DNA of 7,882 nt, from the NCBI GenBank assembly GCA_030672945.1, contig DAOVFL010000037.1, positions 1 through 7,882 on the forward strand, read 5' to 3'. Every line of letters begins with the position of its first letter. Positions within the stretch are counted from its first letter, which is position 1. Origin of the DNA: Candidatus Bathyarchaeota archaeon. GTDB lineage: Archaea > Thermoproteota > Bathyarchaeia > Bathyarchaeales > Bathycorpusculaceae. Below, piece by piece: positions 1-5,191 of this stretch. Made by a program: the position numbers and the translations under genes. The notes beneath the pieces were generated by a model that saw only the letters and a list, made by a program, of their open reading frames with translations, was not told where the DNA came from and ran no database searches.

Positions 1-487
1 CTTGGTGTATTATAAATCTCTCCTTTTTTCAACTACGAAATCTTCTCGAAATAATCATATTTAACAAATAAATTTAAATTCAGGGCATTCAAGTGGTCGG
101 AAAGAGTGTTGTAAATTTCGAATTCCAGTTACAAAGACTAGGATTAAACATGTAACAAAAGGGCGAAGCAGAAAATCCATACAGATTATCCTCTCGGAAA
201 ATCCGGAACTAATCTAATGTAATTTTTTCACTAAACATTTCTAGAATACTTGAAGCTACTTGATACACAGATCAACTCATTACCTAGCTACATAATATAG
301 TAATATATCCTCTGTAACTAGGATTTTGGCATTCGCGGTTCAGTTACTACGTAATTGTTCCTCTTCTTAGCATGTTCTTCAGTGCATATGAGCTCTATCT
401 AGGTGTACAATTGATCTTAGCATTGACGAGTCCCATGTCAATTTACTAAGTAAATTAACGTGAGTAGACGCTAAAATCACGTACAGG
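1..487. other. Intergenic stretch below yjbQ, no intact gene seen
   Basis: AT-rich and rich in stop codons in all frames. The longest notable open stretch is on the plus strand at 65-214, about 50 codons between stops, basic and with a Cys-Cys pair (GRKECCKFRIPVTK). It has no in-frame ATG, GTG or TTG near its beginning, so I do not call it a gene. A second plus frame is open across part of the same bases (about 80-155). I found no tRNA-like T-loop or cloverleaf and no CRISPR-like spaced repeat. The only clear structures are the inverted repeats at 440-482. Confidence 0.5.
440..482. repeat. Two adjacent inverted repeats just downstream of yjbQ
   Basis: The first is a perfect 8+1+8 palindrome, AATTTACT-A-AGTAAATT, at 440-456. 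The second has arms ACGTGA (458-463) and TCACGT (477-482) around a 13-nt loop. They begin 6 nt beyond the yjbQ stop (488-490, minus strand), so both would lie in the 3' end of its transcript. They could help end or stabilise the mRNA, or bind a dimeric protein. There is no long U-tract after them, so a classical archaeal T-rich terminator is not evident. Confidence 0.4.
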
Positions 488-901
488 TTATGTGCCCATT
501 ACTTGGATTATTACAGTTCTTTGTCGGGGATAAACGTCTGTTTCTATGAAGATTAGGGATTGCCAAGTGCCGAATTCCACATGACCATTAATCACCGGTA
601 TAGTTTTATCTGGAGGCAGAAGCATAGATCTCAAATGAGAATGAGCATTAGAAGGATGGCTATACCGTTCATGTTTAGGGATTATTTTTTCAAGAAAAGT
701 CTTAATGTCGCTTAGCAATCCATATTCGTTCTCTGTTAAAACTAGAATCCCTGTGGCATGTGGAGCAAAAACATGAACTAAACCTGTATTGATACCAGCT
801 TTGGAGACTGCCTTTTGGACCACATCTGTCAAGTCCATGAAGTCTATTTCACCCTTTGTAGAGAAGGAGTATTTTGAATTGAAAACTTTGAAATTTGACA
901 T
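488..901 (-). CDS. yjbQ: YjbQ/UPF0047 family protein
   Basis: This is a 137-residue single-domain protein, the usual length for the family. Conserved family blocks appear in order: APHATG (46-51) followed by LTENE (55-59), NAHSHLRS (85-92), NGHVEFGTWQ (105-114), and an acidic/basic tail ETDVYPRQR (120-128). The histidines, the TENE acids and the GTWQ turn form the conserved pocket in solved homologues. YjbQ homologues have been reported with weak thiamine-phosphate-synthase activity in bacteria; the physiological role in archaea is unsettled. The start is ATG at 899-901, preceded on the minus strand by GGGTAGG (906-912), a plausible archaeal ribosome binding site. The gene stands alone: no neighbour within 900 bp points to a pathway. 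It is probably cytosolic, with no signal or membrane segment. Family assignment is secure; function is inferred only. Confidence 0.93.
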   Translation of the reverse strand: MSNFKVFNSKYSFSTKGEIDFMDLTDVVQKAVSKAGINTGLVHVFAPHATGILVLTENEYGLLSDIKTFLEKIIPKHERYSHPSNAHSHLRSMLLPPDKTIPVINGHVEFGTWQSLIFIETDVYPRQRTVIIQVMGT

Positions 902-1041
902 TCTTCCTACCCAAACAGTTTATTATTGTTATCTCATCATCTATGTGCTTACATTGAAAAACCTTTTCAAAGTCCTCTCAACATTGACAGATCAAAACTT
1001 TCCTTAATCATTAATTGCATGGTTATTGGTCGCAAACGCAT

Positions 1042-1078
1042 AAAATGTTAACATTTTTAATCCCATGTTAATCCCATG
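1042..1078. repeat. 16-bp perfect palindrome abutting a tandem 11-mer
   Basis: AAAATGTTAACATTTT at 1042-1057 is a perfect palindrome. Two head-to-tail copies of TTAATCCCATG (1057-1067 and 1068-1078) follow with no spacer. The block lies about 140-177 bp upstream of the yjbQ start, far for a core promoter but possible for an operator. It may equally belong to a lost gene in this spacer. Confidence 0.45.
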
Positions 1079-1350
1079 CCTTGAGCTTGTTCATTCGAGT
1101 TCTTCATCATTTCAGTTCTAATTTTAACATCTTTGAAACCAGTTCTCATAACTATGCCTAAAAATCAATACTGCTTTCATAACCACTTGCCGCAATTTAT
1201 TTCAGAAATCTCTACGACCTTATCATCCACAGAATCCACCATGTGAGACTCTTCATATTTCTCTATGGCTAAGAGCTCTAAATAGCCGATTTTCCACTTC
1301 CTAAAAACTTCTCAATTTAAGTTTATTTTCACCCTTCGATTTCACAAGTT

Positions 1351-1379
1351 AGTTAATAAGATTCGAGTTAATAAGATTC
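1351..1379. repeat. Tandem duplication of a 14-bp unit
   Basis: AGTTAATAAGATTC occurs at 1351-1364 and again at 1366-1379, separated by one G, giving a 15-bp period. Read on the minus strand in the 1352-1495 open stretch, it encodes a repeated NLIN-S-NLIN just before the stop. This looks like a recent slippage or duplication event in non-constrained DNA. It is followed by a 5+1+5 palindrome (CGAAT-C-ATTCG, 1382-1392). Confidence 0.55.
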
Positions 1380-1485
1380 CGCGAATCATTCGAATTTTCC
1401 CATTTAAACATACAAATAACTATTTTATGCTCGCCATTAGCGTAGTCTTTGAGAAGTTTTTCGATTTCAAGTTTACATTGTCTCT

Positions 1486-1647
1486 GTGAAAACCTTTACC
1501 ACCTCAGTTTTGCTGATTAAAATCCTCAAGAAAGTGGATCAAGTTGATGCTTTTGTATACAACCATTTAAGTCTACACTACGATAGAATGCTGGTGAACA
1601 TAAATTATGAGGGTAATACCAATAATACCAGTATCACCGAAAAGTAA
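1486..1647 (+). CDS. Possible 53-residue small ORF, unrecognised
   Basis: A GTG at 1486 opens a 53-codon frame ending in TAA at 1645-1647; the frame is open upstream as far as 1453. The translation includes KILKKVDQVDAFVYNH and DRMLVNINYEG, of ordinary protein-like composition. No ribosome binding site precedes the GTG and no ATG fits better except an internal one at 1588. The frame spans one arm of an inverted repeat (1543-1560). It may be a gene fragment or a chance open stretch. I do not recognise it. Confidence 0.15.
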   Translation: MKTFTTSVLLIKILKKVDQVDAFVYNHLSLHYDRMLVNINYEGNTNNTSITEK

Positions 1648-1828
1648 GAAAAGCATCTGAAAAAGGAAGAAAAATGGGCAATTTGGTCTACGTAAGCAGA
1701 GCGATATTCACATACTCATGGTAATTAAGAAAGGAAACCAGTTTTCAAATAACCAAACCTATACGCCTGAATGCTGGTGAAAAATGAAGTCTGCTGTAGA
1801 ATGCATAGCTGTATACAAATGCATCAAC
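1543..1828. repeat. Inverted repeat pair, 17 of 18 bases matching
   Basis: GTTGATGCTTTTGTATAC at 1543-1560 and the reverse complement of 1811-1828 (GTTGATGCATTTGTATAC) differ at one position. The two arms enclose about 250 bp. The right arm overlaps the left att-like repeat (1817-1830), so the core GTTGATGC-A/T-TTT occurs three times in the window: plus strand at 1543, minus strand at 1828 and minus strand at 3555. Repeated copies of one core around a recombinase gene suggest recombination sites. Confidence 0.5.
1586..1781 (+). repeat. 13-bp direct repeat pair
   Basis: GAATGCTGGTGAA occurs at 1586-1598 and 1769-1781, both inside the segment bounded by the 1543/1828 inverted repeats. Similarity does not extend beyond one or two bases on either side. 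Its significance is unclear; it may be coincidental or part of a decayed repeat structure. Confidence 0.35.
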
Positions 1829-1830
1829 CA
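1817..1830. repeat. Putative attR: distal copy of 14-bp direct repeat
   Basis: AAATGCATCAACCA, identical to 3544-3557 and in the same orientation. It lies about 145 bp beyond the 3' end of the integrase gene. If the segment between the copies is an integrated element, this is the far junction. The attachment role is inferred. Confidence 0.4.
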
Positions 1831-1973
1831 AATCCAGTTTTTCACAGTGTAATGAATAGCGAGCATAAATGACTGGGGCCTCATAGAAAGACTGTCAACA
1901 ATTCCCAATGATAACCAACAAAAACATCATTGGAAATACCCCCTTTTTTGCATCAAAAACATGACTTATATTT

Positions 1974-2519
1974 TCAGTCTAAAGCTTTGCTTACTCTGTG
2001 AATGCCTTTTGTAGTTTTCATTCCATAATGCTGAATAGTGGAATCGCTTTTTATACCAGTAAAACTTTTCACATCATCAAGCGTTAAAAGGTCACCGTCG
2101 ATTTTCCTTCTCAGTTTAGTTACACGATTATGCCTCAGCCAATGCGGTGTCTTCTTAGGAAATAAACTCTTGATAACTCTGTAACCTGTCATGCTGCAGA
2201 AAGGAAAAAGTTTTCTTTTCTTCCGCGTTTTCTTCCACACTTTTTCCACGAAGTCCACACCGTAAAGACTTGAAGATAATTCAACAGGTCCACCACGTTC
2301 ACCACCTTTCAAAGCGGGAATTTCAATAAACAACGCACCGTCTTTTTCAGTTACATGCTCTTTCAAAATTTGAAGCGGCTCACTTCTTCGGCATCCTATC
2401 CAGTAAAGCAGAACAGCATAAGCCTTATACCGTAAGCGCAGCTTGGATCGTTCAAGTTTCCTCTTGAAAGTTTCCAGATTTATCTCCTCGTTAGGTTTCC
2501 CATGCTTATACTTGCCCAT
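1974..2519 (-). CDS. Tyrosine recombinase/integrase, catalytic domain only
   Basis: This 181-residue basic protein has the phage-integrase catalytic layout. The first Arg is in IGCRRSE (R44, with E47 following), the beta-hairpin Lys is probably K71 in ALKGGERGG, HWLRH gives H126 and R129, and the nucleophile is Y165 in TIQHYG. The usual LGH block before the Tyr reads TGI, so the third His/Trp position is Ile156 while the Gly-to-Tyr spacing of ten residues is preserved. There is no room for the N-terminal SAM-like or arm-binding domain found in full-length integrases of roughly 280-400 residues. ATG at 2519 is preferred because AAGG lies 8 nt upstream; a GTG at 2525 is in frame but sits directly on that motif. 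The stop is TGA at 1974-1976. A strong TATA-like box lies upstream at 2627-2639. It is probably the recombinase of the surrounding repeat-bounded segment. Confidence 0.85.
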   Translation of the reverse strand: MGKYKHGKPNEEINLETFKRKLERSKLRLRYKAYAVLLYWIGCRRSEPLQILKEHVTEKDGALFIEIPALKGGERGGPVELSSSLYGVDFVEKVWKKTRKKRKLFPFCSMTGYRVIKSLFPKKTPHWLRHNRVTKLRRKIDGDLLTLDDVKSFTGIKSDSTIQHYGMKTTKGIHRVSKALD

Positions 2520-2626
2520 ATTCACAACCTTTTACCATGAAAAACCCCTTGTTCTAAAAGCATAGTTATCGGACAATATCCATGTTATTCCATCTATTAT
2601 TAATATTATTCCTAGATTTTCATGGA

Positions 2627-2639
2627 CTTTATATATATG
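2627..2639 (-). promoter_or_regulatory. TATA-like promoter element for the integrase gene
   Basis: On the minus strand this reads CATATATATAAAG, a good match to an archaeal TATA box. With the usual spacing of about 25 nt, transcription would begin near 2607, giving an 85-90 nt leader before the ATG at 2519. That leader contains a 12-codon ATG frame whose TGA overlaps the alternative GTG at 2525. This implies the integrase can be transcribed separately from the upstream gene. A TC-rich run (minus strand of 2652-2661) just above it could help terminate the upstream transcript. Confidence 0.5.
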
Positions 2640-2676
2640 AATTAAATTGGTGAGAGAGAGAAAACAAACAGTTGCT

Positions 2677-3255
2677 TCACTTAACGAAGTCGTTAGGATG
2701 CTCAAAGAGGAGCATCTCTCTAACATCATACCCTCTACCAATGGATATGGATAGCCGTAATTCCTTGAGCAATATTAAACGCATTTTCTTTACGTTGATT
2801 TTAGATTCTTCATCCGTAAATTTCTCTCTCAAATCATAAGCTATATTTGTAAGCTGTGCGGTTGTTAGTTCCTTTGCTTCGAGTTTACTTGCGTCAAGTT
2901 CTGCTTGTGCATACCTTGTTTTCTGTGTTTCGATTTTTCTTCTCTTATATTCAGCGCGGAACTCTGTGCAAGTAGGTAACTTTCTGCAATCCAAGCAACT
3001 ATCCCTTAAACATTTACCCATTGCTGCGAGACTATATTTCAAAGTGCAGATGTAGGGATGGTAAACCTTTTCTTCCCATTGCGAAGGATATGATGCGTAA
3101 ACATAAGCAAATCCACGCCTTAAAACGTGAACCATGTATTGCAGAAGATGGTCGCGCACAGTCTTATCCAGTAAAGTCATGTTAATTATCGGAATAAAGA
3201 GCGGGTGCAACTTGAACCTTTGAGATTCAATTGTCTGCACAAGAACCTTGTTCAC
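2677..3255 (-). CDS. Unrecognised protein with cysteine cluster, possibly 5'-frameshifted
   Basis: A 192-residue basic, mostly helical-looking protein I cannot assign to a family. Residues 70-96 hold five cysteines (C70, C82, C87, C90, C96), with the core C-x4-C-x2-C-x5-C followed by EYKRRK. This spacing would suit a small zinc or Fe-S site. A charged, probably coiled or helical stretch follows (100-165). There is no signal peptide or clear membrane segment. The apparent start is GTG at 3253-3255, with no ribosome binding site at normal distance: AAGGAGG at 3281-3287 is 25 nt away. A second minus-strand frame from ATG at 3314 ends in a TGA overlapping this GTG. Removing one CG unit from the (CG)5 run at 3256-3265 would join them into 211 residues. 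The gene lies upstream of the integrase on the same strand inside the repeat-bounded segment, so an accessory role in that element is possible but unproven. Confidence 0.7.
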   Translation of the reverse strand: MNKVLVQTIESQRFKLHPLFIPIINMTLLDKTVRDHLLQYMVHVLRRGFAYVYASYPSQWEEKVYHPYICTLKYSLAAMGKCLRDSCLDCRKLPTCTEFRAEYKRRKIETQKTRYAQAELDASKLEAKELTTAQLTNIAYDLREKFTDEESKINVKKMRLILLKELRLSISIGRGYDVREMLLFEHPNDFVK

Positions 3256-3265
3256 CGCGCGCGCG
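3256..3265. repeat. (CG)5 dinucleotide run before a start codon
   Basis: Ten alternating C and G bases in otherwise AT-rich DNA, directly upstream of the GTG at 3253-3255. Alternating CG can slip during replication and can adopt Z-form DNA. Its length determines whether the frame opened at 3314 runs into the cysteine-cluster gene. Confidence 0.8.
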
Positions 3266-3298
3266 ACAAGGCTGCTGAAACCTCCTTAAGCATACTTG

Positions 3299-3306
3299 CA
3301 TATAAA
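3299..3306 (-). promoter_or_regulatory. Weak TATA-like element upstream of the cysteine-cluster gene
   Basis: TTTATATG on the minus strand. If used as a TATA box, transcription would start near 3277, leaving about 20 nt before the GTG at 3255 and excluding both the ATG at 3314 and the AAGGAGG motif. That makes it an argument for the short form of the protein. The bases also encode part of the upstream frame, so this may be chance. Confidence 0.25.
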
Positions 3307-3499
3307 TCAAACATCTATCAGTCTTTTCAATTCTTAATCTATTTGGACACAACTGGTTTCTACCTATTGCGGGGTGTAGCCTTCGCTGTTTGCCAACTAG
3401 CTTCTAACATGTTAAGCTGTAATACCATCCTAGTGACATCTAAACTTCACCAACATTAAGAGCAACGTTCACGTATAAGCCAGATCTAGTTAGACTGCT

Positions 3500-3506
3500 A
3501 AAAAAA
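3500..3506 (-). terminator. T-tract downstream of the glutamine synthetase gene
   Basis: Seven T residues on the minus strand, about 45 nt beyond the stop codon of the glutamine synthetase homologue. Archaeal RNA polymerase commonly terminates at such runs without a hairpin. If 1817-3557 is an inserted element, this terminator came with the insertion and replaced the ancestral one. Confidence 0.4.
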
Positions 3507-3543
3507 GTTTATTAAATCAGTGTGTATATACTAAGTTTTCGAT

Positions 3544-3557
3544 AAATGCATCAACCA
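3544..3557. repeat. Putative attL: copy of 14-bp repeat at a gene's stop codon
   Basis: AAATGCATCAACCA, identical to 1817-1830. On the minus strand it reads TGGTTGATGCATTT and includes the TGA stop (3551-3553) of the glutamine synthetase gene. Integration at this place would leave the protein end unchanged. The attachment role is inferred. Confidence 0.4.
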
Positions 3558-4963
3558 CAATGCAAGTATTTCAATAACAATTCTTCAACCTTCTCTGGTT
3601 CTTCAGTTAATCTCTTCTGCAGGTCCCCATCTCTATAAGATTCCAGCTTACTTATGATTCCATCTATGACTCTTTCAGGAAAAACGTTATCTGTCTCGTA
3701 AAAATTCCTGTCTTTCTTAAGAGTTTTTGCAGATTCATTACATGACAATGGAAGGGCTTTGAATTCTTTTTTTTCCATCACTTTTTTTTCAACGTTTAAA
3801 TTTTCTGCAATTTCCGTAGCTTTCTTAGGATTTTTTAATCCGTATTCCACAGCTAACGCGATTCCAGCAAACAGCAGATAGGTATTTGCTAGCGGGTCTG
3901 GGGCTCTAAACTCTAAAGTTCGTATGCAACTACCCTTTTTTTCAAGATCCTCCCTGAAGCTCCACCACAAAGGTATACGGATTAAAGCTAAACGGTTTCT
4001 TGTTCCCCAGCAAATATTCATAGGTGATTCTTTACAGGAAATAAACCGCAAATAGGAAACCGGTGTAGTGTTTCCGAAAGCTGTCAGGCTGGAAGCGAAC
4101 TTCAGTATTCCCCCGATCATTTGTTTTGCTTGGACTGTTAAGTTTCCCTTCGAGTCTGTGATTATGTTCTTACCTTTTTTTAATCCGCAGAGGTGGATGT
4201 GCATTCCGTTTCCAGCATGTTCTAATGATAGTTTAGGAGAAAAAGAGACGTAGACTCCGTGTTTTGCGCATATGTTTCTGATAATCCATTTTGCAATGGT
4301 CACAGTTTCCGCCATTTTGCTCAGATTTTGCGGTAGAAACTCGATTTCATGCTGTTCCATCACATAACCATTCTTGAAACAGAATCTTCCAACTTCTGCA
4401 TGCCCATATTTTGTGGATGCACCGACTTCTGCAAGGGTGACTAAGACTTCATTCCTCAAATTCTCAAATTTAGCAAAGGGCGTAGACTCGTGATAATTTC
4501 TTTCCGTGACTTCTGGAAAAACGGTTTCATCCTGTCTAAAAATTATGTGGAATTCAAGTTCTGCCAAGGCTTTAAGAGTGACGCCGGTGGAAGAATGCAA
4601 CTTTTCTTCTGCTCTTAGCAAAATGTTTTCCGGAGCAATATTCAATGGTTTTCCATTTTCATCTATGTATTTGCATAAAATGTTAAGTGTTGGTATTGAG
4701 CTGAATGGATTCATGAAGGCGGTTTCTGTTTTAGGCATTATGTAAATGTCACTTTTATTTGGATAAACGTAGGAGAATAAGCTTGAACCGTCAACTCTTT
4801 CGCCAAGTTCTAGAATTTCACAAAGTCTTTTTCTGTTCTCAACTGTAAAACTAAGCGTTCTAAGGCGACAGTCTTCAGGGATGTGACAGAAGTTAATGAT
4901 TTTTATGTTTTTTTCCTCAACCAGTTCAGTAATGTCTTCTTTGGTGAAGCTGTGCATTCTCAT
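3551..4963 (-). CDS. Divergent glutamine synthetase family protein (type I-like)
   Basis: At 470 residues this is close to type I enzymes. The amino-terminal half contains DGSS (58-61); the catalytic barrel contains AELEF (E135, E137), HAEV (H188, E190), EQHEIEF (E206), GNGMHIH (H255), R306, E312, RNR (322-324), R329 and LEFR (E351, R353). These match the metal, glutamate and ATP ligands of bacterial enzymes, so ligase activity on glutamate or a related acid is plausible. Oddities: the first conserved motif is HAEV rather than HHEV, 15 residues instead of 7 separate E190 from E206, and the NSYKR element reads VSYLR. The adenylylation tyrosine region is not conserved. I recall similar HAEVG...EQ.EIE blocks in a side branch of the family, so a paralogue with another substrate is possible. 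ATG 4963 follows AAGGA by 9 nt. It is transcribed divergently from lonB. Confidence 0.85.
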   Translation of the reverse strand: MRMHSFTKEDITELVEEKNIKIINFCHIPEDCRLRTLSFTVENRKRLCEILELGERVDGSSLFSYVYPNKSDIYIMPKTETAFMNPFSSIPTLNILCKYIDENGKPLNIAPENILLRAEEKLHSSTGVTLKALAELEFHIIFRQDETVFPEVTERNYHESTPFAKFENLRNEVLVTLAEVGASTKYGHAEVGRFCFKNGYVMEQHEIEFLPQNLSKMAETVTIAKWIIRNICAKHGVYVSFSPKLSLEHAGNGMHIHLCGLKKGKNIITDSKGNLTVQAKQMIGGILKFASSLTAFGNTTPVSYLRFISCKESPMNICWGTRNRLALIRIPLWWSFREDLEKKGSCIRTLEFRAPDPLANTYLLFAGIALAVEYGLKNPKKATEIAENLNVEKKVMEKKEFKALPLSCNESAKTLKKDRNFYETDNVFPERVIDGIISKLESYRDGDLQKRLTEEPEKVEELLLKYLHCG

Positions 4964-4974
4964 CTGGAAACATC

Positions 4975-4995
4975 CTTCAAGATGATTAATTGAAG
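4975..4995. promoter_or_regulatory. Inverted repeat in the glutamine synthetase leader
   Basis: CTTCAA (4975-4980) and TTGAAG (4990-4995) form 6-bp arms around 9 nt, immediately upstream of the glutamine synthetase start and overlapping its ribosome binding site. This is a candidate operator or RNA hairpin. The match is short and could be chance. Confidence 0.25.
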
Positions 4996-5120
4996 TAAGG
5001 TATTATTTCAGTATTCTCTTATTACACGCTTCTTGAAATGGTCCTTTCGATGAACAGCTTGCTCGCCTTAGTTTGTTTTGTTATCTGTTTCCATCATATT
5101 GCCGAGTTTGAAATAACCCC

Positions 5121-5130
5121 TATAATAATT
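5121..5130 (+). promoter_or_regulatory. Probable TATA box of lonB
   Basis: TATAATAATT preceded by a C-run (AAATAACCCC, 5111-5120), 71 bp before the lonB start. Archaeal spacing would place the transcript start near 5150, leaving a leader of about 40 nt that contains the GGTG ribosome binding site at 5181-5184. It lies in the 228-bp region between two divergent genes. Confidence 0.5.
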
Positions 5131-5191
5131 GCAATGCATGTCCTAGTTGAGAAAGATTTGCTGAGTATTCATAAGATATGGGTGTCTGAAG

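Larger units (their letters stand above)
1008..1973. other. Long spacer with decayed-looking short frames and repeats
   Basis: No intact gene is visible between yjbQ and the integrase. Three short open stretches have protein-like composition. Minus 1352-1495 encodes a stretch containing KLEIEKLLKDYANGEHK, and minus 1180-1311 one containing KWKIGYLELLAIEKYEE; neither has a proper start. Plus 1486-1647 can begin at GTG and encodes 53 residues. The first two are on the same strand but in different frames and end at stops, which is what a degraded gene would look like. I could not assign any to a family. The region also holds the repeats listed separately. No tRNA or CRISPR structure was seen. 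Confidence 0.4.
3252..3314 (-). other. Upstream 20-residue frame, likely true N-terminus or leader
   Basis: ATG at 3314 opens a frame beginning MFDLYASMLKEVSAALSR, which stops at TGA (3252-3254) overlapping the GTG start of the cysteine-cluster gene. Its amphipathic, helix-like composition matches the start of the downstream protein. One fewer or two more CG units at 3256-3265 would put the two in frame. Internal ATG 3293 and TTG 3269 are in the same frame, and AAGGAGG (3281-3287) precedes the TTG by 11 nt. It could be a broken start, a coupled leader peptide or an on/off switch. Confidence 0.5.
1817..3557. mobile_element. Putative minimal integrated element (about 1.74 kb)
   Basis: What is seen: a perfect 14-bp direct repeat bounds a segment containing a tyrosine recombinase gene and one co-oriented unrecognised gene. 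The repeat nearer the glutamine synthetase gene overlaps that gene's stop codon. What is known: archaeal and bacterial integrative elements often insert at the 3' end of a gene, preserve the coding end, and leave att direct repeats with the integrase gene near one end. What is inferred: this segment is such an element or a reduced remnant. Against it: the host sequence shared is only the last codon, the stop and a few bases beyond, and a 14-bp chance repeat in an AT-rich window of this size is not negligible. No replication or capsid gene is present, so it would be non-autonomous or satellite-like. Confidence 0.38.

Noticed and set aside
1..1973. tRNA or other structured RNA as an integration target
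   Set aside because: No T-loop GTTCRANNC with matching stems or anticodon arm was found on either strand; the att-like repeat lies at a protein gene end instead.
2532..2741. Minus-strand frame of 69 codons between the cysteine-cluster gene and the integrase
   Set aside because: It overlaps the 3' end of the cysteine-cluster gene in another frame and runs through the integrase promoter region; low-complexity hydrophobic content and no ribosome binding site. It does not join in frame to the integrase.
3322..3345. CTTTTCAATTCTTAATCTATTTGG resembles the end of archaeal CRISPR repeats (complement ends ATTGAAAAG)
   Set aside because: Only one copy is present and no regularly spaced second copy or cas gene is seen.
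3205..3459. Plus-strand open frame of 84 codons opposite the cysteine-cluster gene and its upstream region
   Set aside because: It is antisense to a better-supported gene, has no ribosome binding site, and its composition is not protein-like across its length.
4068..4745. Plus-strand frames opposite the glutamine synthetase gene
   Set aside because: Antisense shadows of a gene whose conserved residues are intact.
4966..4979. GGAA-N6-TTCA near the glutamine synthetase start, similar to the NrpR operator GGAA-N6-TTCC of methanogens
   Set aside because: One half-site base is wrong, it sits inside the ribosome binding site region, and a single such match is expected often in AT-rich DNA.
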